A stretch of 64,000 nucleotides of DNA from JBBRHQ01 sp963738305 (GTDB lineage Bacteria; Actinomycetota; Thermoleophilia; Solirubrobacterales; 70-9): NCBI GenBank assembly GCA_963738305.1, contig CAVTVU010000001.1:1240001-1304000 (forward strand). Reading direction: 5' to 3'. The first letter of the stretch is position 1. Every line of letters starts with the position of its first letter. The translations under genes and the position numbers were made by a program. This document shows positions 17,664-26,063 of the stretch, one piece after another. Under the pieces are notes generated by a model, which saw nothing but the letters and a program-made list of their open reading frames with translations, was not told the origin of the DNA and searched no databases.

Positions 17664-18806
17664 TCAGCGGCGGTTGCGGAAGAAAGAGACCGTGTCGGCG
17701 CCGATCGCCGAGTTGGAGACGGCGACGTCGGGCCTGCGGTCGCCGTTGAAGGTGCCGGTGGCGATCGCGTACGGGGTTGCGCCGGTGGCGAAGTAGACCG
17801 GGGTCGGGCTGAACTGCGATCCGCCCAACCCGCGCTGCACGGCCAGTCCGTCGGAGCCGTCGCCGTTCTCGATGTTGAGCGAGAGGAGGTCGCGTCGGCC
17901 GTCGCGGTCGACGTCGGTGAGGTTGAGGAAGTAGAGCGCCGGTTGGGTGAGCAGGGTCCGGGGAGCGCCGAAGCCGCCTCGCTTGCCCTTCAGGAAGACC
18001 ACCTTGCCGCCCTGGTAGTCGCCGACCAGCAGGTCCATCCGGCGGTCGCGGTTGAGATCCCGAGCCAGAATCGGGTAAGGCCCGTCGCCAGCCGGGAAGG
18101 AGCGCTTGGCGCCGAAGGTCCCGTTGCGGCGGCCGTAGAGGACGACGACGGCGTCGTTGGAGAAGACGGTGACGGCGAGGTCCTTGCGCCCGTCCTTGTT
18201 GTAGTCGGCGACCGCGAGGAAATAGGGGCTGTTGCCGACCCGGTAGTCAGCCCTGGCGCGGAGGCGACCCCCGCGGCGACCGAGCAGGACCGCGACGTAC
18301 TGATCTCCCTCCTCGGCCACGGCGACGTCCTTGCGCCCGTCGTGGTTGAAGTCCCCGATCACCGGGCTGTAGGGGTAGTCGAGGGTCGGATAGGAAGCCG
18401 GCATCCGGTAGCCGCCGCCCCGCTTTCGCAGCAGGACGACGATCGCGTTGTTGGAGTAATCGGCGGCGACGAAGTCCTTGCGCCCGTCCCGGTTCAGGTC
18501 GGTGAGCCGCAGATCGGAGAGACCGCCCGGGGTGTGGATGGTCTTCGGCGGTCGGAAGGTGCCGTCACCGCGGCCGAGCAGGACGTTGACGCCCTCGGCA
18601 CCGGCGGTGGCGAGGTCCAGCTTTCGATCGCCGTTTAGGTCGGCCCTGATCAGGCCGAACGGCCGAACGCCTGCCGGGAAGTCGCGCTTGGGGGCGAAGT
18701 TGATCGAGCCGAGCCCCGCCAGGGCCACGGCACCGCCCAGCACCATCGCGGCGCCCAGAGTCGCCATCGTCGCCCCGAGAAGTCTGGACATCCCTAGCAC
18801 CCCCAT
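17664..18806 (-). CDS. secreted FG-GAP/VCBS repeat beta-propeller protein
   Basis: A 380-residue exported protein with a hydrophobic signal (GATMATLGAAMVLGGAVALA) and about seven repeats of the form D-x-N-x-D-G-(R/K)-x-D-(L/F) (D-L-N-G-D-R-K-L-D-L; D-L-N-R-D-G-R-K-D-F; D-F-N-H-D-G-R-K-D-V; D-Y-N-K-D-G-R-K-D-L). These calcium-binding repeats build an integrin-like propeller. The start is ATG 18806 or ATG 18791. Likely extracellular or wall-associated; ligand unknown. It converges with the dehydrogenase, 6 bp apart. Confidence 0.88.
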   Translation of the reverse strand: MGVLGMSRLLGATMATLGAAMVLGGAVALAGLGSINFAPKRDFPAGVRPFGLIRADLNGDRKLDLATAGAEGVNVLLGRGDGTFRPPKTIHTPGGLSDLRLTDLNRDGRKDFVAADYSNNAIVVLLRKRGGGYRMPASYPTLDYPYSPVIGDFNHDGRKDVAVAEEGDQYVAVLLGRRGGRLRARADYRVGNSPYFLAVADYNKDGRKDLAVTVFSNDAVVVLYGRRNGTFGAKRSFPAGDGPYPILARDLNRDRRMDLLVGDYQGGKVVFLKGKRGGFGAPRTLLTQPALYFLNLTDVDRDGRRDLLSLNIENGDGSDGLAVQRGLGGSQFSPTPVYFATGATPYAIATGTFNGDRRPDVAVSNSAIGADTVSFFRNRR

Positions 18807-18845
18807 CCGCGGAGACCGATCCTACTCCCGTTAGGCTCGCTGCCA

Positions 18846-19559
18846 ATGCGATTCACCCGATTGCGGGACCATCTGCGCCCCCGGCGCCGCGAGCGCTGGG
18901 ATCGCTCCGACCGGGTTACCGCCGGCCTCGCGGCCCTGGCCCTGGCCGGCGCCGGCGCCGCGCTGGCGGGGCAGTACACGCGGCTTTTCCGCCGGCGCAC
19001 GCACGAGCACCCGGGCGGCGACGGGCTGATCGAGTCCGCCAACGCGGCCGCGCTGGACACCGTCGGGGTCGCGGTCGAGGGCTACGCGACCGCGCCCCGC
19101 AGCGAGACGGTGCTGTTCAACATCCTGGCCGGGTTCCTCGGCTCGTTCGCGACCGTCCGCCTCTCGACCTGGGCGATCCGCGACGGTCGCGGGCCGTTTC
19201 GCAACGTTCGGGTCGGCGGCCGCCACATCCACCACTTCGTCCCCGGGATCCTGATCGCCTTCGCGGCCGGGACCACGGCGCTGCTGACCGACGACGACGG
19301 GCTCGAGGATCGTCTCGCCCTCCCGATGGGAGTCGGGATGGGCCTCACCTTCGATGAGGCGGCGTTGCTGCTCGACCTGCGCGACGTCTACTGGAGCGAG
19401 GAGGGGATGCTGAGCGTTCAGGTCAGCCTCGGCCTGACGGCGATACTCAGCACGGCGATCCTCGCCCTGCGCATCCTGCGCCGCGGCGAACGGCGCCAGG
19501 AGGAGGCCGGCGAGATCCCGCCTGCCTACCCGCTCGGTCCGCCGCTGCCGATCACCTGA
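18846..19559 (+). CDS. integral membrane protein with R-H-I-H-H-F motif, unknown
   Basis: A 237-residue protein with a basic N-terminus (R-D-H-L-R-P-R-R-R-E-R) and about five hydrophobic segments. A conserved-looking histidine motif R-H-I-H-H-F-V-P-G-I lies near residue 125, and a D-E-A-A-L-L-L-D-L-R-D acidic stretch near 175 could form a metal or proton site with it. I do not recognise a named family. The 3' end overlaps the convergent purA tail by 34 bp. Confidence 0.75.
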   Translation: MRFTRLRDHLRPRRRERWDRSDRVTAGLAALALAGAGAALAGQYTRLFRRRTHEHPGGDGLIESANAAALDTVGVAVEGYATAPRSETVLFNILAGFLGSFATVRLSTWAIRDGRGPFRNVRVGGRHIHHFVPGILIAFAAGTTALLTDDDGLEDRLALPMGVGMGLTFDEAALLLDLRDVYWSEEGMLSVQVSLGLTAILSTAILALRILRRGERRQEEAGEIPPAYPLGPPLPIT

Positions 19560-20917
19560 CGGGGAGTGCGGGCGCCGCGCGGGCTGCCCTCGCCCTCTCC
19601 GATCCAGACCACCTGGTCGTGACCCGGGCCGACCCCGACCAGGCGAACGGGGACGCCGACGAACTCGCTGACGTAGCGGAGGAAGTCGCGGGCGGCGGCG
19701 GGCAGGCCCTCCTCCGTCCGGCAGTCCCCGATCTCCTCACCGAAGCCCGGTAGGTCCTCGCACTCGGCGACCGCCGAGTGGAGGATCGACTGGTGATAGG
19801 GGAACTCCTCGAAGACGGCGCCCTCGCCGGAGCGGTAGCGGACCGCGACCCGAAGCGGGTCGATCCCGGCGAACACGTCGAGCTTGGTGATCACGAGGGC
19901 GCTGATCCGGTTGAGGCGAACGGCGTAGCGGAGCGCGACCAGGTCGAGCCACCCGCAGCGCCGCTCGCGGCCGGTCGTGGTCCCGAACTCGTGGCCCCGC
20001 TCGACCATCAGCCGGCCCGTCGCGTCGGATAGCTCGGTCGGGAACGGGCCGGCGCCGACCCGGGTCGTGTAGGCCTTGGCGACCCCCCAGACTTCGTCGA
20101 TGTCGGTGGGCCCCACCCCGGCGCCGATGCAGGCCGCGCCGGCGATCGGGTTGGAGGAGGTCACGAACGGATAGGTGCCGTGATCGAGGTCCAGCAGGGT
20201 CGCCTGGGCGCCCTCGAAGAGAACGGTGCGGCCGGCGTCGAGAGCTTCCCAGCAGAGTCTTGCCGTGTCGGCGATGTGGGGCTCGAGGCGATGGCCGTAG
20301 GTGACGTACTCCTCGGTCATCGTGTGCAGGTCGAGCCGCGGGTCGGGGCCCTGCCCCTCCTCACCTTCGATCCGCTGCTTTCGGTGGGCGACGGAGAGCT
20401 CGCGCAGGGCCTGCTGCTTGGGCTCGAGCGCGGCGAGGATCTTCTTGCGCAGGATCTTCTCGTCGAGCATGTCCTGGACCCTGATCCCCAGCCGCGAGGC
20501 CTTGTCGGCGTAGCAGGGGCCGATGCCGCGCCTCGTGGTGCCGATCGAGAGCTTCCCCAGCCGGGTCTCGCCGGCCGTGTCGAGAAGCACGTGGTAGGGC
20601 ATGATCAGGTGGGCGTTGGCGGAGATGCGCAGCTTCGAGACGTCGACCCCCCGGCGCCGCAGGCCGTCGATCTCCTCGAGCAGCACCTTCGGGTCGAGCA
20701 CGACCCCGTTGCCGATCACGCAGGTCTTGTCCTGGTGGAGGATGCCGGAGGGGATCAGGTGGAACTTGAACTCCTCGCCGCCGCGGACGATCGTGTGCCC
20801 GGCGTTGTTGCCGCCCTGAAAGCGCACGATTATCGAGGCGTCCTCGGCGAGCAGGTCGGTGACCTTGCCCTTTCCCTCGTCGCCCCACTGGGTGCCGACT
20901 ATGACCACTCCGGGCAT
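19526..20917 (-). CDS. purA: adenylosuccinate synthetase
   Basis: Catalyses GTP-dependent joining of IMP and aspartate in AMP synthesis. Motifs: Q-W-G-D-E-G-K-G-K-V-T-D at residues 9-20, G-G-N-N-A-G-H-T-I-V, G-T-T-R-R-G-I-G-P-C-Y, T-S-S-N-P-I-A-G-A and T-T-G-R-E-R-R-C-G-W-L-D. ATG 20917 (M-P-G-V-V-I-V-G-T-Q-W-G) is the family start; the frame upstream overlaps the ATPase gene. At 463 residues it carries about 20 extra C-terminal residues compared with typical PurA, overlapping the convergent membrane-protein gene. An indel near the 3' end would also explain this. Confidence 0.95.
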   Translation of the reverse strand: MPGVVIVGTQWGDEGKGKVTDLLAEDASIIVRFQGGNNAGHTIVRGGEEFKFHLIPSGILHQDKTCVIGNGVVLDPKVLLEEIDGLRRRGVDVSKLRISANAHLIMPYHVLLDTAGETRLGKLSIGTTRRGIGPCYADKASRLGIRVQDMLDEKILRKKILAALEPKQQALRELSVAHRKQRIEGEEGQGPDPRLDLHTMTEEYVTYGHRLEPHIADTARLCWEALDAGRTVLFEGAQATLLDLDHGTYPFVTSSNPIAGAACIGAGVGPTDIDEVWGVAKAYTTRVGAGPFPTELSDATGRLMVERGHEFGTTTGRERRCGWLDLVALRYAVRLNRISALVITKLDVFAGIDPLRVAVRYRSGEGAVFEEFPYHQSILHSAVAECEDLPGFGEEIGDCRTEEGLPAAARDFLRYVSEFVGVPVRLVGVGPGHDQVVWIGEGEGSPRGARTPRQVIGSGGPSG

Positions 20918-20969
20918 TTGCAGGAAATTATGGAGGGTGGGGTCGGATTGCGCGGCCGACGGGCCGGCG

Positions 20970-21698
20970 TCAGCCGCCCGCGCCGCCCGCCTGGATCCGC
21001 CTGTCGGGCCCGAACAGCGGCAACGGGTCGCCGCAGATCTCGACCAGGCGCGAGACCGTTCGCGGCCCGATCTGCTCCTCGAGCTGCTCCTGGTCGAGGT
21101 TCGTGGTGACGAGCATCGAGCGCTCCGCCTCGTAGCGTTCGTTGACCAGCGCGTAGAGCTGTTCGAGGACCCAGTCGGAGCGCTTCTCGGCGCCGAGGTC
21201 GTCGATGTGGAGCAGGTCGACCGAGGTGAGGCGCTCGAAGAAGGCCAGGTAGGAGTCGCCGCCGGGCTCGGAGTCATATGTGCGCCTGATCCGCGCCAGC
21301 AGCTTCGGCAGCGAGTAGATAGCCACCGAGTGCCCCGCCTCGAGCGCCATTCGCGAGACCAGCATCGCCAGCGTGGTCTTTCCGGTGCCGGTGTCGCCCA
21401 TCAGCCAGAGACCGCGACCGGACGCCAGGTTGGGCCCCAGCTCATCGACCCAGGCGCGGACGATGCGGACGACCATTGCGTCGATCTGCGTCACCGGTGG
21501 GCGCTCGAAGGAGACCCCGCGGTAGCGGGGAGGAAGCACCGAGGAGACGCCCCGCGTCCGGGCCCGCCCGATCCGCTGGGCCCGGCACTCGCAGGGGCGG
21601 GCGACGTCCTCGGGGCCGAGGATCCAGCCGGACCCATCGCAGACGCCGAGCGGGCAGGCGGGCTCCGCCTCAAGGCGGCTGGCGGCGGAGGAGGCCAT
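20970..21698 (-). CDS. DnaC/DnaI-like ATP-binding protein, putative helicase loader
   Basis: A 242-residue AAA+ ATPase. The N-terminus carries cysteines in the spacing C-P-L-G-V-C ... C-E-C, resembling the zinc-binding N-domain of DnaI/DnaC-type loaders. Walker A is G-D-T-G-T-G-K-T-T and Walker B is D-L-L-H-I-D-D-L-G-A. S-M-L-V-T-T-N-L and R-T-V-S-R-L fit sensor and arginine-finger regions. Its ATG overlaps the dnaB stop (ATGA), so it is coupled to the replicative helicase it probably loads. IstB-type transposition ATPases are related, but no transposase is nearby. Confidence 0.85.
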   Translation of the reverse strand: MASSAASRLEAEPACPLGVCDGSGWILGPEDVARPCECRAQRIGRARTRGVSSVLPPRYRGVSFERPPVTQIDAMVVRIVRAWVDELGPNLASGRGLWLMGDTGTGKTTLAMLVSRMALEAGHSVAIYSLPKLLARIRRTYDSEPGGDSYLAFFERLTSVDLLHIDDLGAEKRSDWVLEQLYALVNERYEAERSMLVTTNLDQEQLEEQIGPRTVSRLVEICGDPLPLFGPDRRIQAGGAGG

Positions 21699-23104
21699 CA
21701 GAACTCGGCGGCGTCGGCGATCGGCGGCCCCTCGCCGGCCGGCTGCTCGATCGGGCGGTGATCCTGGGCGCGGTCGAGGAAGCGGGGGAAGCGCTCGATG
21801 AAGGCCAGCCGGGCCTTGCCGATCGGCCCGTTGCGGTGCTTGGCGATGATCACCTCGGCGATCCCCTGGTCCTCGGAGTCGGGGTCGTAGTACTCGTCGC
21901 GGTAGAGGAAGGCGACGACGTCGGCGTCCTGCTCGATCTGCCCCGACTCGCGCAGGTCCGAGAGGATCGGCCGCTTGTCGGGCCGCTGCTCGGGCGCCCG
22001 CGAGAGCTGGCTGATCGCGATCACCGGGATCCCCAGCTCGCGGGCCAGGATCTTCAGGCCGCGGCTCATCTGGCCGACCTGCTCCACCCGGTTGGCCCGC
22101 GGGTCGTCGGCCCGCATCAGCTGCATGTAGTCGACGATCACGGCCCCGAGCCCGCCCCGCGACTGCTCCTGCGCATGCAGCCTGCGGGCCTTGGCCCGCA
22201 GGTCGAGCAGGCCCAGGTCGGAGGAGTCGTCGATCCATAGCGGCGCCCGCTCCAGCTCGTTGCAGGCCCGCACGACCTTGGGCCAGTCCTTCTGGGCGAC
22301 CTTCCCCTTGCGCAGCCGGTCACCGGGGATCCGCGCCCGGCAGGCGATGAACCGCTGCGCCAGCTCGACCTCGGACATCTCCAGCGAGAAGAAGGCGATC
22401 GGCAGCTCGTGCTTCATCGAGACGTTCTCGGCGATGTTTGCGACGAGCGCGCTTTTACCCATCGCCGGTCGTGCTGCCAGCACGATCAGGTTCCCCGGCT
22501 GGAAGCCTCCCGTAATGCCGTCAAGATCCCGGAAGCCCGATGGCGTGCCGGTCACCTCGGCCTCCCCGCTCGAGAGCTTCTCCAGCCGGTCCAGCTCGTC
22601 GATCAGGATCTCGTCGACCCGGCGGAAGTCGCTCGCCTGCTCCTCGTGGGCGACCTCGAAGAGAAGCTTCTCGGCCCGCTCGGCCAGCAGGCGGGGCTCT
22701 CCGTCGTGCTCGTGGACCCAGGACTGGATCTCCTGACCCGCTCCCAGCAGGCGGCGCAGCAGCGAGTTCTGCTGGACGATCTCCGCATAGTGCTTGGCGT
22801 TGCCGGCGGCCGGGACCTTGGCGGCCAGCTCGGAGACATACAGCTTGCCGCCGCCCTCCTCGATCTTCCCGTGCTGGGTGAGCGACTCGACCACGCTCAG
22901 CTCATCGACCGGCTTCGACGCCGCGTAGAGGTCGTGGATCGCCCGGAAGATCACCTGGTGGCGATCGAGGTAGAAGTCCTCGGGCTTGAGCTTGACCTCG
23001 TCGATCACCCGGGTCAGCGCCCCCTGGGCGACCAGCATCGCTCCCAGGACCGACTCCTCGACCTCGATGTTCTGCGGCGGGACCTGGCTCGTCGTCTGCG
23101 TCAT
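21698..23104 (-). CDS. dnaB: replicative DNA helicase DnaB
   Basis: A 468-residue hexameric 5'-3' helicase of the replication fork. The N-terminal DnaB domain begins (V)PPQNIEVEESVLGAML and is followed by a linker. The RecA-like ATPase starts at G-F-R-D-L-D-G-I-T-G-G-F-Q-P-G-N-L, with Walker A A-R-P-A-M-G-K-S-A and Walker B V-I-V-D-Y-M-Q-L-M. No intein is present. ATG 23104 is chosen; the ORF upstream is not conserved. Operon order rplI - dnaB - loader - purA is as expected near rpsF/ssb/rpsR. Confidence 0.96.
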   Translation of the reverse strand: MTQTTSQVPPQNIEVEESVLGAMLVAQGALTRVIDEVKLKPEDFYLDRHQVIFRAIHDLYAASKPVDELSVVESLTQHGKIEEGGGKLYVSELAAKVPAAGNAKHYAEIVQQNSLLRRLLGAGQEIQSWVHEHDGEPRLLAERAEKLLFEVAHEEQASDFRRVDEILIDELDRLEKLSSGEAEVTGTPSGFRDLDGITGGFQPGNLIVLAARPAMGKSALVANIAENVSMKHELPIAFFSLEMSEVELAQRFIACRARIPGDRLRKGKVAQKDWPKVVRACNELERAPLWIDDSSDLGLLDLRAKARRLHAQEQSRGGLGAVIVDYMQLMRADDPRANRVEQVGQMSRGLKILARELGIPVIAISQLSRAPEQRPDKRPILSDLRESGQIEQDADVVAFLYRDEYYDPDSEDQGIAEVIIAKHRNGPIGKARLAFIERFPRFLDRAQDHRPIEQPAGEGPPIADAAEF

Positions 23105-23316
23105 TGCTCGCTGATCAGTGTCGGGTCGGCATCGGCGGAAGCGCGTCCGCGGCGGTCGGTGATCGGGTGCGGAGCGAAGCCGGATCAACGAAACCACACG
23201 GGGGGTCGGGCCGTGCCTGGGGAATGCGGGTTTTCCGCAACCTTTCGCGCACGGGAGTGTGACGCGGCGAGCCCGGCTGTGATCTGAGCAGCGCGGTGTG
23301 AGCGGCGCCGGGCCTG

Positions 23317-23769
23317 CTAGCGCTGCTCGGCGATGATCGTCTTCACCGAGGCGGTGGCGCCGCCCTGGACCTCGATCTCGACCATGTAGGTGCCGATCTC
23401 GTGGATCGGCTGGTCGAGGCGGATCTTGCGCCGGTCGATGCGCAGGTCGCGGGCGTCGCGGATCGCCTCGGCGATCTCCTTCGCCGTCACCGACCCGAAC
23501 AGCTTGCCGTCCTCGCCGGCGCGGTGGTGGATCGTCAACACGGTCTTCGAAAGCAGCGCGGCGGTCTCCTCGGCCCGGGCAGCCGCCTCGCGCTCGGCGC
23601 GCTCTGCCGCCTCGCGCCGCCGGCCCGCCTCCTCGAGCGCCGCGTCGGTCGCCGGCTGCGCCAGCTTCCTCGGCACCAGGTAGTTGCGAAGGTAGCCGGG
23701 CGAGACGTCGACCGCGTCGCCGCGAGTCCCCAACTCCTCGACGTCGGCGAGCAGAATCGCCTGGGCCAT
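23317..23769 (-). CDS. rplI: 50S ribosomal protein L9
   Basis: A 150-residue protein with the L9 N-terminal rRNA-binding domain (I-L-L-A-D-V-E-E-L-G-T-R-G-D, V-S-P-G-Y-L-R-N-Y-L-V-P), the long connecting helix (E-A-A-E-R-A-E-R-E-A-A-A-R) and the C-terminal domain (G-K-L-F-G-S-V-T-A-K-E-I-A). Length is normal. Its ATG overlaps the rpsR stop (ATGA). It is followed by 212 bp before dnaB in which no gene is seen. Confidence 0.97.
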   Translation of the reverse strand: MAQAILLADVEELGTRGDAVDVSPGYLRNYLVPRKLAQPATDAALEEAGRRREAAERAEREAAARAEETAALLSKTVLTIHHRAGEDGKLFGSVTAKEIAEAIRDARDLRIDRRKIRLDQPIHEIGTYMVEIEVQGGATASVKTIIAEQR

Positions 23770-24029
23770 CAGCGCTCCCCCACGTAGGGCAGCAGGGCGA
23801 TCTCCCGGGCCCGCTTCACGGCGACCGCGAGCTGGCGCTGGTGCTTGCGCGAGAGCCCGGTGACGCGCCGCGAGCGCGTCTTGCCCTTGTCGGAGATGAA
23901 GCGGCGCAGGAGATTGAGGTCCTTGTAGTCGATCTCCTCGACGTTGATCCGCGTGTACTTCCGCGGACGCATGCGATCGTCCCGGCGCCGTCCGCGTCGC
24001 TGGGGTGCTGCGTCTCTGGTCCTTGCCAC
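23769..24029 (-). CDS. rpsR: 30S ribosomal protein S18
   Basis: An 86-residue basic protein. The signature I-D-Y-K-D-L-N-L-L-R-R-F-I-S-D-K-G-K and R-R-V-T-G-L-S-R-K-H-Q-R-Q-L identify S18, which binds S6 and 16S rRNA in the platform. The N-terminus is extended and arginine-rich. It normally follows ssb directly; here a 4-unit hairpin repeat array separates it from ssb. Start ATG 24029. Confidence 0.96.
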   Translation of the reverse strand: MARTRDAAPQRRGRRRDDRMRPRKYTRINVEEIDYKDLNLLRRFISDKGKTRSRRVTGLSRKHQRQLAVAVKRAREIALLPYVGER

Positions 24030-24110
24030 GTGTAGTCCTTACGTAGAAGTCGCCCGGCAGAGGGCCGGGCGAGCCGAACCAGGGGATCGTAGCGGCTGCC
24101 CCGGGAATTC

Positions 24111-24372
24111 GTGCCCGCGCGGTGTTAGCGCGGGCAGAGGCATGTAAGGCGGCGCAGCCGCCGCAGGTTATTCAGGAAGTGCCCGCGCGGTGTTAGCGCG
24201 GGCAGAGGCATGTAAGGCGGCGCAGCCGCCGCAGGTTATTCAGGAAGTGCCCGCGCGGTGTTAGCGCGGGCAGAGGCATGTAAGGCGGCGCAGCCGCCGC
24301 AGGTTATTCAGGAAGTGCCCGCGCGGTGTTAGCGCGGGCAGAGGCATGTAAGGCGGCGCAGCCGCCGCAGGT
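24111..24372 (+). repeat. tandem array of a 68-bp double-hairpin repeat (3 full units plus 58 bp)
   Basis: Units start at 24111, 24179, 24247 and 24315 and are identical as read. The last is cut after 58 bp by the end of ssb. Each holds hairpin 1 (GCCCGCGC-ggtgtta-GCGCGGGC), the linker agaggcatgtaa, hairpin 2 (GGCGGC-gca-GCCGCC) and gcaggttattcaggaagt. Units abut with no unique spacers, so this is not CRISPR. It lies inside the rpsF-ssb-rpsR-rplI transcription unit. Confidence 0.95.
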
Positions 24373-24379
24373 ACCTCCG

Positions 24380-24835
24380 CTAGAAAGGAATGTCGTCGTC
24401 GCTGCCGCCGCCCACCCCGGCACCCTCGAAGTCGGAGGTGTCGGCGGGCACGTCGGAAGTCGCGGCGAAGCCGTTGCCGTTGCCGCCGCCACCCTCCCGG
24501 GAGCCCAGGAACTGGACCGAGTCGGCGATCACCTCGACGCTCTGGCGCTTGCCGCTGCCGTCCTTGGCCTCCCATTCGCGCCACTCCAGCCTGCCGTCGA
24601 TGGCGACCGGGCGGCCCTTGCTGAGGTAATTGGCGCAGTTCTCTCCCTGCGCGCCCCAGACGGTGATGTCGAAGTAGTTGGGCTTGTCCGTCCACTCGCC
24701 GCTGGAGTCCTTGCGGCGACTGTTGACGGCCAGCCGCAGGCTGCAGACCGAAGTTCCGCCGGGAGTGCTCCGCAGCTCGGGGTCGCGGGTCAGGTTTCCG
24801 GTGAGGATCACCCTGTTTATGTTCGTGGCTGCCAC
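24380..24835 (-). CDS. ssb: single-stranded DNA-binding protein
   Basis: A 151-residue SSB: OB-fold from A-T-N-I-N-R-V-I-L-T-G-N-L-T through R-P-V-A-I-D-G-R-L-E-W-R-E-W and V-I-A-D-S-V-Q-F-L-G. A Gly-rich linker and the acidic tip S-D-D-D-I-P-F follow, which docks replication and repair partners. Length and tip are typical. It lies between rpsF and rpsR in the standard order. The stop is 7 bp from the repeat array. Confidence 0.97.
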   Translation of the reverse strand: MAATNINRVILTGNLTRDPELRSTPGGTSVCSLRLAVNSRRKDSSGEWTDKPNYFDITVWGAQGENCANYLSKGRPVAIDGRLEWREWEAKDGSGKRQSVEVIADSVQFLGSREGGGGNGNGFAATSDVPADTSDFEGAGVGGGSDDDIPF

Positions 24836-24973
24836 TTGCTCTCGCTCCTCTTCTTAGTTTCTCGACCGGAGTCTAAGAGGGCGCCCGGCGCGATCTCTCC
24901 CCCGGCGGCGGCAAACGACCCAAACTGCGCGAAATGGATTGCGCGACCGGCAGCGCCGGCGAGGGCGAGCCCG

Positions 24974-25420
24974 CTACTCGCCGCTCTCGGCTGCAGCGGG
25001 CTCCTCGCGCTCCTCGCGGGGTGGACGCTCGCCTCTCTCGCCACGATCGCCACGATCGCCTCGCTCCCCGCGGTCCCGCGAGGGTGCCGGCGCGCCGGCC
25101 GCCGGGGGCGCGCCAAGCACGGGGGAGTCGGGATCCACCCTGAACACCCGGAAGCGGAGCACCCCGTCGGCGATCTTCAGGCTGTGATCCAGGCGACCGA
25201 GAAGATCCCGCTCGGCCTCGAACCGGAACCAGCGGTAGTCCGCCTCGGTCCGCTGCTCGATCTCGTATGCCATCTTGCGGACGCCCCAGGCGTTTTCGTG
25301 CTTGAGCGACCCGCCAGAGGCAATCTGGCCGCGAGCCTCCTCGGCAAGCGCGTCGCGGGCCGAGTCCTCGAGACCCGGGTCGAGCATCAGGACGAGTTCG
25401 TATTCACGTGTCTCTGCCAA
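24974..25420 (-). CDS. rpsF: 30S ribosomal protein S6 with Arg/Gly/Asp-rich C-terminal extension
   Basis: The first 95 residues are canonical S6 (Y-E-L-V-L-M-L-D-P-G-L; W-G-V-R-K-M-A-Y-E-I-E; V-L-R-F-R-V-F-R-V). The remaining 50 are a low-complexity tail of G-E-R-G-D-R-G repeats ending in acidic residues. The start is TTG 25420, with no Shine-Dalgarno. A TATAGT box about 11 nt upstream suggests a nearly leaderless transcript (inference). It heads the ssb-rpsR-rplI operon. Confidence 0.94.
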   Translation of the reverse strand: MAETREYELVLMLDPGLEDSARDALAEEARGQIASGGSLKHENAWGVRKMAYEIEQRTEADYRWFRFEAERDLLGRLDHSLKIADGVLRFRVFRVDPDSPVLGAPPAAGAPAPSRDRGERGDRGDRGERGERPPREEREEPAAAESGE

Positions 25421-25473
25421 GGCGGCGCATGACTATAGCGGGAGAGTCCTTCGTCCCCGGCGCTTCGCCTCTC

Positions 25474-25998
25474 ATGCCGGGAGTTCGGGTCCGCTGGGCC
25501 GCCGCCGCCAGGATCGCCGTCGCGATGGTCGCGGCGCTGCTCGCCCTGACCACCGGGTCCGCCCTGCTGCGCCCGCCCCGCCCCCCGCCGCTGGCGGCGG
25601 ACGTGGGGCTGCCGGCGCATGTCGAGCCAATCCGTGGTGCGAACCGGATCCACGGGCAAGTAGAGGGGGAGGGACAGACCGCCTCTCAGCGCTCCCCGCC
25701 CGCAAAGGCCGGGAGCGGGGGGCGCGAGCCGTCGAGCCACGACGGAGGACGGCGACACGAACACGCCGGGCCACGACGACGACGCGCCTCGAATCGACGA
25801 AGGACTGGGCAAGCAAGGAAGCAGCGCCACCGGCACCGGCGTCGAGAACACCGGCCCAAACGGCCGCACACGCCCCCTTCAACGTTGCCTTCACCTCCTC
25901 CGCCGTCACCTCCTCCGCCTCCGTCTCCACCAGCACCCGCGGCGGCACCTTCCCCGCCCCGCCCGAGCGACGGCTCGGAGGAGTTCGCCCCCCACTGA
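25474..25998 (+). CDS. membrane-anchored proline-rich protein, unknown
   Basis: About 174 residues with one N-terminal transmembrane segment (ARIAVAMVAALLALTTGSAL), then P-P-L-A-A-D-V-G-L and a long basic, Pro/Arg/Ser-rich tail with P-S-P-P-P-P-S-P-P runs. It is transcribed away from rpsF. ATG 25474 is chosen; ATG 25429 is in frame but lies over the presumed rpsF promoter. The hydrophobic helix argues for a real gene, but the low-complexity tail could partly be an artefact of reading GC-rich DNA, and an indel inside it cannot be excluded. Confidence 0.5.
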   Translation: MPGVRVRWAAAARIAVAMVAALLALTTGSALLRPPRPPPLAADVGLPAHVEPIRGANRIHGQVEGEGQTASQRSPPAKAGSGGREPSSHDGGRRHEHAGPRRRRASNRRRTGQARKQRHRHRRREHRPKRPHTPPSTLPSPPPPSPPPPPSPPAPAAAPSPPRPSDGSEEFAPH

Positions 25999-26063
25999 GT
26001 TGCCGAACGCAATGTTCCGTGCCCATGGGGCCCGAAAGGTTGCGTTCGGCGGGAAAGGCCCCC

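Noticed and set aside
20970..21698. IstB transposition ATPase
   Set aside because: The ATPase fold is shared, but the gene overlaps dnaB in a housekeeping operon, no IstA or inverted repeats are near, and it has a DnaI-like cysteine region.
24111..24372. CRISPR array
   Set aside because: Units are identical and contiguous with no variable spacers; no cas genes are nearby.
24111..24372. Protein-coding reading of the repeat (recurrent H-A-S-A-R-A-N-T-A-R-A in one frame)
   Set aside because: The same peptide pattern appears at each copy only because the DNA is repeated. It is not linked to a start codon in a consistent way, and stem changes are made to keep base pairing, not amino acids.
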